Of a DNA stretch of 31,962 nt, positions 25,015-31,631 are shown one piece after another (within the stretch, counting starts at the first letter, position 1; the number at the start of each line of letters is the position of its first letter). Origin of the DNA: JBQCDV01 sp051960855 (GTDB lineage Bacteria > Actinomycetota > Actinomycetes > JAJZTN01); the NCBI GenBank assembly GCA_051960855.1, contig JBQCDV010000229.1, positions 1-31,962 of the forward strand, read 5' to 3'. Under the pieces are notes generated by a model. That model did no database searches, was not told the origin of the DNA, and saw nothing but the letters and a program-made list of their open reading frames with translations. The position numbers were made by a program, and so were the translations under genes.

Positions 25015-26019
25015 TCAGACGCGGCCGGCTCTCGGGTCGAGGGCATCGCGGACGGCGTCGCCGAGCAGGTTGAAGGCGAACACGACGACGAAGAGCATGG
25101 CCCCGGGAATCAGCAGGTAGGCGGGGTCGACGACCATGTAGCGGACTGCGTCCCCGAGCATCGATCCCCAGGTCGCGGCCGGCGGCAGGATGCCGACACC
25201 GAGGAACGACAGCGCCGACTCCAGCGCGATGTAGGTCGGCAGCGAGATCGTGGCGTAGACCAGGATCGGCGCCCAGAGGTTGGGCAGGATCTCCCGGAAC
25301 AGGATCCGCGGCGTCTTAGCGCCCATCGCCACGCTGGCCTCCACGAACTCTCGCTCTCGGATGCTCAGGACCTGGCCGCGGACGATGCGGGCGAGGTAGG
25401 GCCAGCCGAAGAAGCTGATCGTGAGGATCAGGAAGAGGATGCGCGCGAAGTTGCCTCCCGGCACCCCGATGTCCTCCAGCCGCTGCGTCAGGACATTGCT
25501 CATGGACAGCAGGAGGAGCAGCAGCGGGAAGGCAAGGATGAGGTCCATCAGCCGCCCGAGCAGCGTGTCAAGCGCACCCCGGCTGTAGCCGGCGATGATG
25601 CCGATGGTCGTGCCGAGGAAGCAGGTGATGATCGTGGCGCTGAAGGCGATCAGCAGGCTGATGCGCGAGCCGTAGAGCAGGCGGGCGAAGTTGTCGCGGC
25701 CGGTGAGCGGCTCCACACCGAAGGGGTGGTGCCAGCTGATGCCGCCGCCGAAGCCGAGCGGCATGCTGCCGTTGGGGTCGAGCAGCTTGTCGTTACCGGT
25801 CGTGGTGTCGACGCCCACCAGTCGGGTCACCAGCGGCGCGAGCACGGCAATGCCGATGATGAGAAACAGCACGATGAGCGAGACGATCGCGACTTTGTCG
25901 CGCTTGAGGCGCATCCAGGCCATCTTCGACAGCGAGCGACCCGCCGCCTCATTGGACGACTCGGGCTCGTGACCCCCCGGGGCCTGCTCTGTGGGCGCGA
26001 CATCGATCGGCGTAGCCAT
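25015..26019 (-). CDS. Peptide ABC transporter permease, OppC/DppC type (first gene of operon)
   Basis: The 334-residue permease has an N-terminal cytoplasmic segment with the OppC-type start (WMRLKRDKVAIVSLIVLFL), six helices, and the docking motif REFVEASVAMGAKTPRILFREI. An outside loop (about 68-105) ends with HPFGVEPLTGRDNFARLLYGSR, typical of the family. The ATG at 26019 has TGAGGAG upstream at slightly long spacing. It leads the operon, whereas most Opp operons begin with the binding protein; the permease-lipoprotein-permease-ATPase-ATPase order matches bldKA-E. Its promoter must lie in the 391-bp non-coding gap upstream. Confidence 0.94.
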   Translation of the reverse strand: MATPIDVAPTEQAPGGHEPESSNEAAGRSLSKMAWMRLKRDKVAIVSLIVLFLIIGIAVLAPLVTRLVGVDTTTGNDKLLDPNGSMPLGFGGGISWHHPFGVEPLTGRDNFARLLYGSRISLLIAFSATIITCFLGTTIGIIAGYSRGALDTLLGRLMDLILAFPLLLLLLSMSNVLTQRLEDIGVPGGNFARILFLILTISFFGWPYLARIVRGQVLSIREREFVEASVAMGAKTPRILFREILPNLWAPILVYATISLPTYIALESALSFLGVGILPPAATWGSMLGDAVRYMVVDPAYLLIPGAMLFVVVFAFNLLGDAVRDALDPRAGRV

Positions 26020-26410
26020 CGGGCGATGAACTCCTCAGCTCGCTTGGCTGGCTGCTGCAGGGGCTGCGGTCAAACGGCGAATCCCGCGCGGGGCGCCGAG
26101 CGGGAGCGTCGGCGCGGCTGAACTGTACGTGACGCCCACGCAGAGCACGAACGCCGTCCCGCGAGGGCGGGGGACCGAAGAGTTGCCCGTGGGGACAGCG
26201 CTCTCGCGCAGAAACGGCACCTTGCGGTCCTCCTCCCGAGCAGCAGAACGCGGCTGTTTGACCTTCCGAGCGGCGACCGTACTACGCGGTTGGCGACAAA
26301 CAAGACGCGCGGATGTAACGACTCGGTCTCGCTTTCGACCTGACGCCGTCACATCCGCGCATCGCGCCCCACGGGCGCTCTCCCCTAGGCGCCACCCTTG
26401 GCGCTGTCCC
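26020..26410. promoter_or_regulatory. 391-bp non-coding gap: importer promoter region and typA 3' hairpins
   Basis: No open frame here looks like a protein. On the leftward strand TACAGT (26127-26122) fits a -10 and TTCGTG 18 bp upstream is a weak -35, placing a possible start near 26114. An inverted repeat of GCGCGGATGT (26307-26316) and its complement (26351-26360), 34 bases apart, could be a regulator site or stem. The right end holds hairpins following typA. This region is locally richer in A and T than the flanking genes. Confidence 0.5.
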
Positions 26411-26430
26411 CTATGCGCCACCCTTGGCGC
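26364..26430 (-). terminator. Tandem hairpins at the typA stop, two from a 24-bp direct repeat
   Basis: Bases 26381-26404 and 26407-26430 are 24-bp direct repeats with one mismatch. Each contains GCGCCA-CCCT-TGGCGC, a perfect 6-bp stem. The right copy includes the last codons and stop of typA. A third stem, GCGCCC/GGGCGC, lies at 26364-26378. No T-tract follows. They probably reduce read-through from typA into the importer operon or protect the typA 3' end. Confidence 0.7.
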
Positions 26431-28339
26431 GGCGCCCCCGGGTCTTCTCCCGCTCCTGCGCCGACAGGGTCACCTTGCGCAGCCGCACCGTCTGCGGGGT
26501 CACCTCGACGCACTCGTCCTCGCGACAGAACTCCAGCGCCTGCTCGAGGCTCAGCTGACGGTGCGGGATGAGCCGCACGAGCTCGTCTCCCGTCGAGGAG
26601 CGCATGTTGGTGAGCTTCTTCTCCTTGGTCGCGTTGACGTCCATGTCATCGGACCGGGAGTTCTCCCCCACGATCATGCCCTCGTAGACCTCGATGCCGG
26701 GGGCGACGAACATGGTGCCGCGCTCCTGGAGGTTGAACAGGGCGTACGACGTGGCGGGGCCGGGCCGGTCGGCGACCAGGGAGCCCGTCGGGCGCGTGCG
26801 CAGCTCCCCGAACCACGGCTCGTAGCCCTCGAACACGTGGTGGAGCAGGCCCGTCCCGCGCGTCTCGGTGAGGAACTCGGTGCGGAAGCCGATGAGCCCG
26901 CGTGCGGGGACGAGGTACTCCATGCGCACCCAGCCGGTGCCGTGGTTGACCATCTGCTCCATGCGCCCCTTCCGGAGCGCCATGAGCTGCGTGACGACGC
27001 CGAGGAAGTCCTCCGGAATGTCGACGGTGAGGCGCTCCACCGGCTCGTGGACCTTGCCGTCGACCAGCCGCGTGACGACCTGCGGCTTGCCGACGGTGAG
27101 CTCGAAGCCCTCCCGGCGCATGAGCTCGACGAGGATTGCCAGCTGCAGCTCGCCGCGGCCCTGCACCTCCCAGGTGTCGGGACGCTCCGTCGACAGGACC
27201 CGGATCGACACGTTGCCGACGAGCTCGGCGTCGAGGCGGTTCTTGACCAGCCGCGCCGTCAGCTTGCTGCCGTCCCGGCCGGCCATCGGGGAGGTGTTGA
27301 TGCCGACGGTCATCGAGATCGAGGGCTCGTCGACGGTGATGACCGGCAGCGGACGCGGATCGTCTGGGTCCGCGAGGGTCTCGCCGATGGTGATCTCCGG
27401 GATGCCGGCGATCGCGATGATGTCCCCGGCCGCGGCCTCCTCGGCCGGCACCCGCTCGAGGGCCTCCGTCATGAGCAGCTCGGTGATCTTCACCCGCTCG
27501 ACGGTCCCGTCGGCGCGGCACCACGCGACGTTCTGGCCCTTGCGGATCGTGCCGGCGTGCACGCGGCACAGCGCGAGGCGCCCGAGGTACGGCGAGGCGT
27601 CGAGGTTGGTCACGTGCGCCTGCAGCGGCGCCCCCTCGAGGTAGGACGGCGCCGGGATCGCCTCCAGCAGCACGTTCATCAGCGGTCGCAGGTCCGGGCT
27701 GTCGGGCATGTCGCCATCAGCAGGGCGGGTGGTGGAAGCACGGCCGGCCTTCGCGCTGGCGTAGACGATCGGGAACTCGATCTGGGTCTCGTCGGCGTCG
27801 AGATCGAGGAACAGCTCGTAGGTCTCGTCGACGACCTCCGCGATCCGGGCGTCCGGCCGGTCGACCTTGTTGACGACGAGCACGACGGGAAGCCGCGCCT
27901 CGAGAGCCTTGCGCAGGACGAACCGCGTCTGCGGCAGCGGTCCCTCGCTGGCGTCGACGAGCAGCACGACGCCGTCGACCATCGACAGTCCGCGCTCCAC
28001 CTCTCCGCCGAAGTCGGCGTGGCCCGGGGTGTCGACGATGTTGATCGTCACCGCGTCCTCGCCGGTCCCCCATCGCACCGCGGTGTTCTTCGCGAGGATC
28101 GTGATGCCCTTCTCGCGCTCGAGGTCCATCGAGTCCATGACCCGCTCCCGCACCGAGTCGTTCTCGGCCTGGTGAGCGGTGAAGGCCCCGGACTGCCACA
28201 GCATGGCGTCGACCAGGGTGGTCTTGCCGTGGTCGACGTGGGCCACGATGGCGACGTTCCGCAAGTCGCGGCGGGTCGACCGGGGGGCGTCGCTGGAGGC
28301 GACCGTGGAGGCAGTCTCGACGGAGTCGGTGACAGGCAT
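26411..28339 (-). CDS. typA: Ribosome-associated translational GTPase TypA/BipA
   Basis: TypA is an EF-G-like GTPase acting on the ribosome in stress, cold and subunit assembly. The 642-residue length is slightly above the usual 610-630 because of a 24-residue Ser/Thr-rich N-terminus before NVAIVAHVDHGKTT (P-loop, about 28-41). DTPGHADF (103-110) and NKVDRPDAR carry the other nucleotide motifs. Domains III, V and the BipA-specific C-terminus follow (AYDV-type PATSYALFNLQERGTMF, and SMEQALE-like LSLEQALEFCREDE). The ATG at 28339 is used; a GTG at 28333 in frame is also possible. It is divergent from a Nudix gene 76 bp away and ends in a duplicated hairpin. Confidence 0.96.
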   Translation of the reverse strand: MPVTDSVETASTVASSDAPRSTRRDLRNVAIVAHVDHGKTTLVDAMLWQSGAFTAHQAENDSVRERVMDSMDLEREKGITILAKNTAVRWGTGEDAVTINIVDTPGHADFGGEVERGLSMVDGVVLLVDASEGPLPQTRFVLRKALEARLPVVLVVNKVDRPDARIAEVVDETYELFLDLDADETQIEFPIVYASAKAGRASTTRPADGDMPDSPDLRPLMNVLLEAIPAPSYLEGAPLQAHVTNLDASPYLGRLALCRVHAGTIRKGQNVAWCRADGTVERVKITELLMTEALERVPAEEAAAGDIIAIAGIPEITIGETLADPDDPRPLPVITVDEPSISMTVGINTSPMAGRDGSKLTARLVKNRLDAELVGNVSIRVLSTERPDTWEVQGRGELQLAILVELMRREGFELTVGKPQVVTRLVDGKVHEPVERLTVDIPEDFLGVVTQLMALRKGRMEQMVNHGTGWVRMEYLVPARGLIGFRTEFLTETRGTGLLHHVFEGYEPWFGELRTRPTGSLVADRPGPATSYALFNLQERGTMFVAPGIEVYEGMIVGENSRSDDMDVNATKEKKLTNMRSSTGDELVRLIPHRQLSLEQALEFCREDECVEVTPQTVRLRKVTLSAQEREKTRGRRAKGGA

Positions 28340-28381
28340 GCGGGCAGGCTCGACCTTCGGCAGGAGTTGGGGAACCGCACA

Positions 28382-28387
28382 ATTCTA
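28382..28387 (-). promoter_or_regulatory. Possible -10 element for typA
   Basis: TAGAAT on the leftward strand, 42 bp before the typA ATG, fits TANNNT and is the only AT-rich spot in the 76-bp gap shared with the Nudix gene. No good -35 is evident. Confidence 0.35.
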
Positions 28388-28415
28388 GGCGCTCGGCGGG
28401 TGGCACACTGCCGCA

Positions 28416-28898
28416 GTGACAGCGCCCTCCCTCGTGGTCGTGGCAGCCGCACTGCTCGACCCCCGTGGTCGGCTGCTCGCGGCGCGCCGGTCCGCGCCCG
28501 CTGCGGTCGCCGGCGGCTGGGAGCTGCCGGGGGGCAAGGTCGAGCCGGGCGAGTCGGAACCCGACGCCCTGCACCGCGAGCTGCGCGAGGAGCTGGGCGT
28601 CGAGGTCGAGCTCGGTGACCGGGTGGGCGGCAGCTGGCAGCTGGACCCGCAGCATCGCCCCGGTGCCGTCCTGCACGTCTGGACCGCACTCGTGCGTCGC
28701 GGGACCCCCGCCGCTCTGGAGGACCACGACGAGCTGCGCTGGCTGCCGGCCGGGCAGTGGTTCGACGTCGAGTGGCTGCCGGCGGACCTTCCCGTCGTGC
28801 GTCACCTGGCGGCACTACCGGCACTACCGGCACTACCGGCACTACCCGCACGCTGGAACACGCGGCCGCCGTCCGGGCCGGGAGCCGCTGCGGGATGA
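28416..28898 (+). CDS. Nudix hydrolase, MutT-like
   Basis: The 160-residue protein contains a perfect Nudix box from Gly40 to Val62: G-x5-E46-x7-R54-E55-L-x-E58-E59-x-G61-V. WELPGGKVEPGE and the short N-terminus before it are typical of MutT-type enzymes that hydrolyse oxidised nucleoside triphosphates or related diphosphates with Mg2+. The C-terminus continues into a repeated Ala-Leu-Pro tract (about 132-144) encoded by four 9-bp copies, then a Pro/Gly-rich tail unlike the family. The GTG at 28416 lacks a strong ribosome site and may be near-leaderless. The TGA overlaps the ATG of the methyltransferase as ATGA. Confidence 0.92.
   Translation: MTAPSLVVVAAALLDPRGRLLAARRSAPAAVAGGWELPGGKVEPGESEPDALHRELREELGVEVELGDRVGGSWQLDPQHRPGAVLHVWTALVRRGTPAALEDHDELRWLPAGQWFDVEWLPADLPVVRHLAALPALPALPALPARWNTRPPSGPGAAAG
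28811..28846 (+). repeat. Four tandem 9-bp repeats in the Nudix gene
   Basis: GGCACTACC is repeated four times with no mismatch, giving an Ala-Leu-Pro repeat near the C-terminus. Changes in copy number would preserve the frame. Confidence 0.95.
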
Positions 28899-29800
28899 CG
28901 GGCCCGGCGCCGGTGCCCACAGCTACCGAGCTCGTCGAGCAGCTGCGACGGGCGGGTTCGGTCTTCGCCGAGGACGAGTTCGAGGCCCTGGCGAAGGTCT
29001 GGTGGGGCGCCGACCTGGTCCGCGCGGTCCGGCGGCGCTGCGACGGGGAGTTGGTCGAGCACCTGGTCGGACAGGCGGCTTTCGCGGGACTCGACCTGCA
29101 CATCGCCGCGCCGGTGTTCGTGCCACGCCCACGAGCGATGGCGCTGCTACGCGTGGCGGCCGCCGTGCTGAGACATCCCGGCACCACCGGCGTCCACAGC
29201 ACCAGCGACACCGAAACCGACACCGACACCGAAACCGACACCGACACCGGGACTGGCAGCGACACCTGCGAGGCCCCGCTCGTCGTCGACCTCGGCTGCG
29301 GCTGCGGTGCTCTCGCCGCGAGCCTTGCCAGCATCACGTGTGGAGGGGAACGCCGCCCCCGCATTCTCGCCGTCGACAGCGACCCGGCCGCCGTGGCGTG
29401 CGCGGCGGTCAACGGCTCGCGCTACGGGTTCCAAGCGTGGCGGGGCGATTGGCTGCACCACCTGCCGGCGCCCTGGACGAGCCGGCTGCAGCTCGTGGTC
29501 GCCTACCTGCCGCACATGCCCGACGACGAGCTCGAACGGCGTCCGCGCGACCTGGCCCGAGCGGAGACGCTGCTGTCGGTAGCCGGTGGGCACGACGGCC
29601 TCGACCCGCTGCGGGCCGTACTGCCACAGCTGCCGGACCTGCTCGCGCCAGCGGGCGCCTTCGTGACCCTGCTTCACGAGCGGCAGCAGGAGGCGGCTCT
29701 CGCGGCGGTGGAAGCCGCCGGCCTGCACGCGCGCTGGGCGGGTGGTGACGCTCCCGGCGATGTCGTGCTCATCGCCGGGAGCGGCCGGCGTCAGGGGTAG
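28895..29800 (+). CDS. PrmC/HemK-related methyltransferase lacking the NPPY motif
   Basis: The 301-residue product resembles the PrmC-related group of putative glutamine-N5 methyltransferases. Helical N-terminus (1-70), then VFVPRPRA (75-81), the SAM motif VDLGCGCGALAAS (131-143), the acidic residue Asp161 in AVDSDP, and a late SVAGGHDGLDPLRAVLPQ block all match. The NPPY or NAPY motif that binds the target glutamine is replaced by VAYLPHMP (202-209), with no Asn-Pro. A Thr-Asp/Thr-Glu repeat (about 104-117) is inserted before motif I. It may act on another substrate or be inactive. The ATG overlaps the Nudix stop by four bases, and its end overlaps the convergent gene by ten. Confidence 0.8.
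   Translation: MTGPAPVPTATELVEQLRRAGSVFAEDEFEALAKVWWGADLVRAVRRRCDGELVEHLVGQAAFAGLDLHIAAPVFVPRPRAMALLRVAAAVLRHPGTTGVHSTSDTETDTDTETDTDTGTGSDTCEAPLVVDLGCGCGALAASLASITCGGERRPRILAVDSDPAAVACAAVNGSRYGFQAWRGDWLHHLPAPWTSRLQLVVAYLPHMPDDELERRPRDLARAETLLSVAGGHDGLDPLRAVLPQLPDLLAPAGAFVTLLHERQQEAALAAVEAAGLHARWAGGDAPGDVVLIAGSGRRQG
29210..29245 (+). repeat. Thr-Asp/Glu tandem repeat in the methyltransferase gene
   Basis: Six hexamers ACCGAA/ACCGAC form two identical 18-bp units (29210-29227 and 29228-29245), encoding Thr paired with Glu or Asp. The tract lies in a linker before the SAM-binding motif and is in frame at any copy number. Confidence 0.93.
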
Positions 29801-30327
29801 ACAAACTCCCAGAGGTCTGCGCCGTGGCGGTCCAGGCCACTGCTGATCGTGCCGGTGTGGAGGCCGGCGCCAGCGGCGGCGTACTGGATGAGCACCTGGG
29901 CAGGCGCGTCGCCGACGGTCGCGACCTGGATCACCGTGCTGCCGCCAGCGCTGCTCATGGACTGCGGCTGCGGCAAGATCGACGTGATCTGCAACGTCGC
30001 CGCGATCGACGAGTCCAAAACGATCGTCGCGAGACCGTCGTGGAAGGCCGTCGGCTGCACCGTGATGGAGAGGGAGTTCTGGCCTAGATGCCGGACGAAG
30101 TGCTGGTAGTCGACCCGCAGATCTCCCGAGGGGCTGGCAGCGCTGGTGTTGCTCAGCGGCCCGTTGCTGAACAGTCCCGCCAGCGCCGCGACGATGACGA
30201 GTAGTGCGAGCCACCACGCCACCCGCTCGATCCGCCACTCCCGGCGCTGGAAGCGCAGGTCCTGGTCGAGCTGCAGGTCCTCCGCGCGCGTGAGCAGCTC
30301 GGACGACTCCTTCTCGCTGATACTCAC
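29791..30327 (-). CDS. Single-span membrane protein of unknown function
   Basis: I do not recognise a family. The 178-residue protein has a charged N-terminal cytoplasmic helix (about 5-36), one membrane helix (about 37-54), and an outside part of about 120 residues predicted to be mainly beta (SLSITVQPTAF, ATIVLDSSIAATLQITSILP, STVIQVATVG, QVLIQYAAAGAG), resembling an immunoglobulin-like sandwich, ending in DLWEFVYP. The GTG at 30327 overlaps the DUF421 gene stop as GTGA, so the two are probably made together. It may be a partner of the DUF421 membrane protein; this is inference from coupling only. Its 3' end overlaps the methyltransferase gene by ten bases. Confidence 0.75.
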   Translation of the reverse strand: MSISEKESSELLTRAEDLQLDQDLRFQRREWRIERVAWWLALLVIVAALAGLFSNGPLSNTSAASPSGDLRVDYQHFVRHLGQNSLSITVQPTAFHDGLATIVLDSSIAATLQITSILPQPQSMSSAGGSTVIQVATVGDAPAQVLIQYAAAGAGLHTGTISSGLDRHGADLWEFVYP

Positions 30328-30785
30328 TGCGCCTCCGCGGGCTGCTCTTGCGGCACCACGCTGATGCCACCCGAGGTTTCCAGAACCGCGTACTTGATCT
30401 GGTCGAGCCGGCCGATCCCCTGCGTCTCCCGCGCAGCCGACAGGATCTCCTCGACGGAGATGTGCTCGCGGCGCATGACCTCCTCGAGCGGCTCCCCGTG
30501 GTTGACGATGAGGACCGGCTCACTGTTGCTGATGCGGTCAAAGCGCGGAAACTTGTAGCGAAGGGCGTCGGAGACCCGGTCGAGGGCGACAAGCGTCAGG
30601 ATGACGAGAACCGCCATGGTCACGGAGAAGTCCTGGCCCAGCAGAGCCTGCTGGGTGGCCTCGCTGATGATGAGCAGCAGCACGAAGTTGAACGTCGTCA
30701 TCTCAGACAGCGTGCGCTTGCCTGACAGTCGCAGGATGACCAGGAGCGCGCCGTAGACCGCGACTGCGCGCAGGACCGCGTCCAC
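30324..30785 (-). CDS. DUF421 (YetF-like) membrane protein
   Basis: The 153-residue protein fits DUF421: short membrane helices at the N-terminus (VDAVLRAVAVYGALLVILRL, then SEMTTFNFVLLLIISEATQQALLG and FSVTMAVLVILTLVALDRV), then a soluble domain with NSEPVLIVNHGEPLEEVMRREHISVEEI and a final strand region. SGKRTLSEMTTFNFVLL is the family signature. Function is unclear; Bacillus relatives are linked to spores and stress. The GTG at 30785 follows GGAGG at five bases; the frame is open earlier without homology. It precedes the unknown single-span gene and lies 101 bp after the anti-sigma factor gene, a gap that holds a palindrome and a possible sigma-B-type promoter. Confidence 0.88.
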   Translation of the reverse strand: MDAVLRAVAVYGALLVILRLSGKRTLSEMTTFNFVLLLIISEATQQALLGQDFSVTMAVLVILTLVALDRVSDALRYKFPRFDRISNSEPVLIVNHGEPLEEVMRREHISVEEILSAARETQGIGRLDQIKYAVLETSGGISVVPQEQPAEAQ

Positions 30786-30821
30786 ACCCACCTCCGAACC
30801 GGAGCCGCTGAGTGACCACCG

Positions 30822-30835
30822 GCAGTGATCACTGC
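30822..30835. promoter_or_regulatory. Perfect 14-bp palindrome before the DUF421 gene
   Basis: GCAGTGATCACTGC is its own reverse complement and lies 37-50 bp upstream of the DUF421 start, just downstream of the proposed -10. Its mixed base composition makes chance less likely than for GC-only palindromes. It would suit a dimeric repressor at the transcription start, or a leader hairpin. Confidence 0.65.
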
Positions 30836-30842
30836 GACGAGG

Positions 30843-30867
30843 GTCCCCGGGCGCCGGTTCCTCAAAC
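30843..30867 (-). promoter_or_regulatory. Possible sigma-B-type promoter for the DUF421 gene
   Basis: On the leftward strand GTTT (30867-30864), a 15-base spacer and GGGGAC (30848-30843) resemble the GTTT-N13-15-GGGTA(T/C) consensus of general-stress sigma factors. It lies 58 bp before the DUF421 start and directly after a partner-switching module that would control such a sigma factor. The -10 departs from consensus at one position, so confidence is low. Confidence 0.35.
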
Positions 30868-30886
30868 GACCAACGGCGAGCGCCGG

Positions 30887-31306
30887 TCAGGTCGACGAGG
30901 CGCGCACCTCTCGACGCATCACCCAACGGTTGCGGTCCCCGCGCCGCTCCAGCCGCAGCTCGTCGAGGGCGGCACGGGCGATGCCGAGACCACGACCGCT
31001 CTCCGCCCAGACTGGAATGGCGTCGAGGCCGCCCGGGGGCAGCAGGGGAGGCTCCCCGTCGTCTTCCACCACTGCTTCGAGGCTTTCGGGACCGACGCGC
31101 ACCTCGAGGGTGAACGCCGCGCCGACCGCGTGCTCCACGAGGTTGCCGATGACCTCCATGACGGCGGTCTCGAACGCCATCGCGTCAGCCGCCGAGGGGC
31201 AGGCGCGCGCGGCGCCAGCCACGGCGTCGTGCACCCGCTCGACGGCAGCGGGACCGGCAACGCCGTTCAGGAAGGTGCCCTCCCCCGGCCGCGGGTCAGA
31301 TGCCAC
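30887..31306 (-). CDS. Anti-sigma factor / serine kinase of the RsbW (HATPase_c_2) type
   Basis: The 139-residue GHKL ATPase would bind and inhibit a stress sigma factor and phosphorylate the STAS antagonist. ATP-site motifs are the N-box with Glu51 and Asn55 (EVIGNLVEH), Asp82-Asp83-Gly84 (VEDDGEPP) and GRGLG (104-108). The GTG at 31306 has TGAGG six bases upstream and overlaps the STAS stop by 11 bases; an ATG at 31318 would add four residues but has no ribosome site. Together with the STAS gene and a PP2C phosphatase upstream it forms a complete partner-switching set, but the sigma gene is not in the window. Confidence 0.9.
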   Translation of the reverse strand: MASDPRPGEGTFLNGVAGPAAVERVHDAVAGAARACPSAADAMAFETAVMEVIGNLVEHAVGAAFTLEVRVGPESLEAVVEDDGEPPLLPPGGLDAIPVWAESGRGLGIARAALDELRLERRGDRNRWVMRREVRASST

Positions 31307-31631
31307 GCACGGCCTCATCGACCGTGCCGTAGGAATGCAGCACCGAGTCGAGGTTGGTGAGCTGCAGCACCATGCGGGGCTGCTCGGGAGTTGCCGCGAT
31401 ACGCAGGTCTCCCCCGGCCTGGCGCGCGGTCTTGAGGGCCGCGATCAGTGCCCCCAGACCTGAGGAGTCCATGAACTCCGTGGCGCCGAGGTCGACGACG
31501 AACCGGCGGTGGCCCGAGGCGACCTCCTTGGTCACGAGCTCGCGCAGCCGGGGGGCGGCGACCAGGTTCAGGCGCGCACCCGGGCGGATCACGCGCACAT
31601 CTCCGGTGGTCTCGACGGACAGGTCGCTCAC
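31296..31631 (-). CDS. STAS-domain anti-sigma factor antagonist (RsbV type)
   Basis: The 111-residue STAS protein frees sigma by binding the anti-sigma kinase when dephosphorylated. FMDSSGLGAL carries the phosphoacceptor, probably Ser57 by comparison with SpoIIAA. The rest (LSVETTGDVRVIRPGARLN and FVVDLGATEF) follows the single-domain fold. The GTG at 31631 overlaps the phosphatase stop as GTGA, while the 3' end overlaps the kinase gene, so all three are tightly coupled. Length is normal for the family. Confidence 0.93.
   Translation of the reverse strand: MSDLSVETTGDVRVIRPGARLNLVAAPRLRELVTKEVASGHRRFVVDLGATEFMDSSGLGALIAALKTARQAGGDLRIAATPEQPRMVLQLTNLDSVLHSYGTVDEAVRGI

Noticed and set aside
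26035..26421. A 128-codon frame on the - strand in the gap before the importer operon
   Set aside because: Composition is unlike the neighbours' proteins, no ribosome site precedes it, and it starts inside the typA 3' hairpins. I treat the gap as non-coding.
26129..28618. An open frame of about 830 codons antisense to typA
   Set aside because: It covers typA exactly in the opposite direction and has no recognisable motif or ribosome site; a shadow of codon bias.
28820..28846. Direct repeats considered as a small CRISPR or mobile-element remnant
   Set aside because: Units are only 9 bp, contiguous without spacers, and in frame within a Nudix gene.
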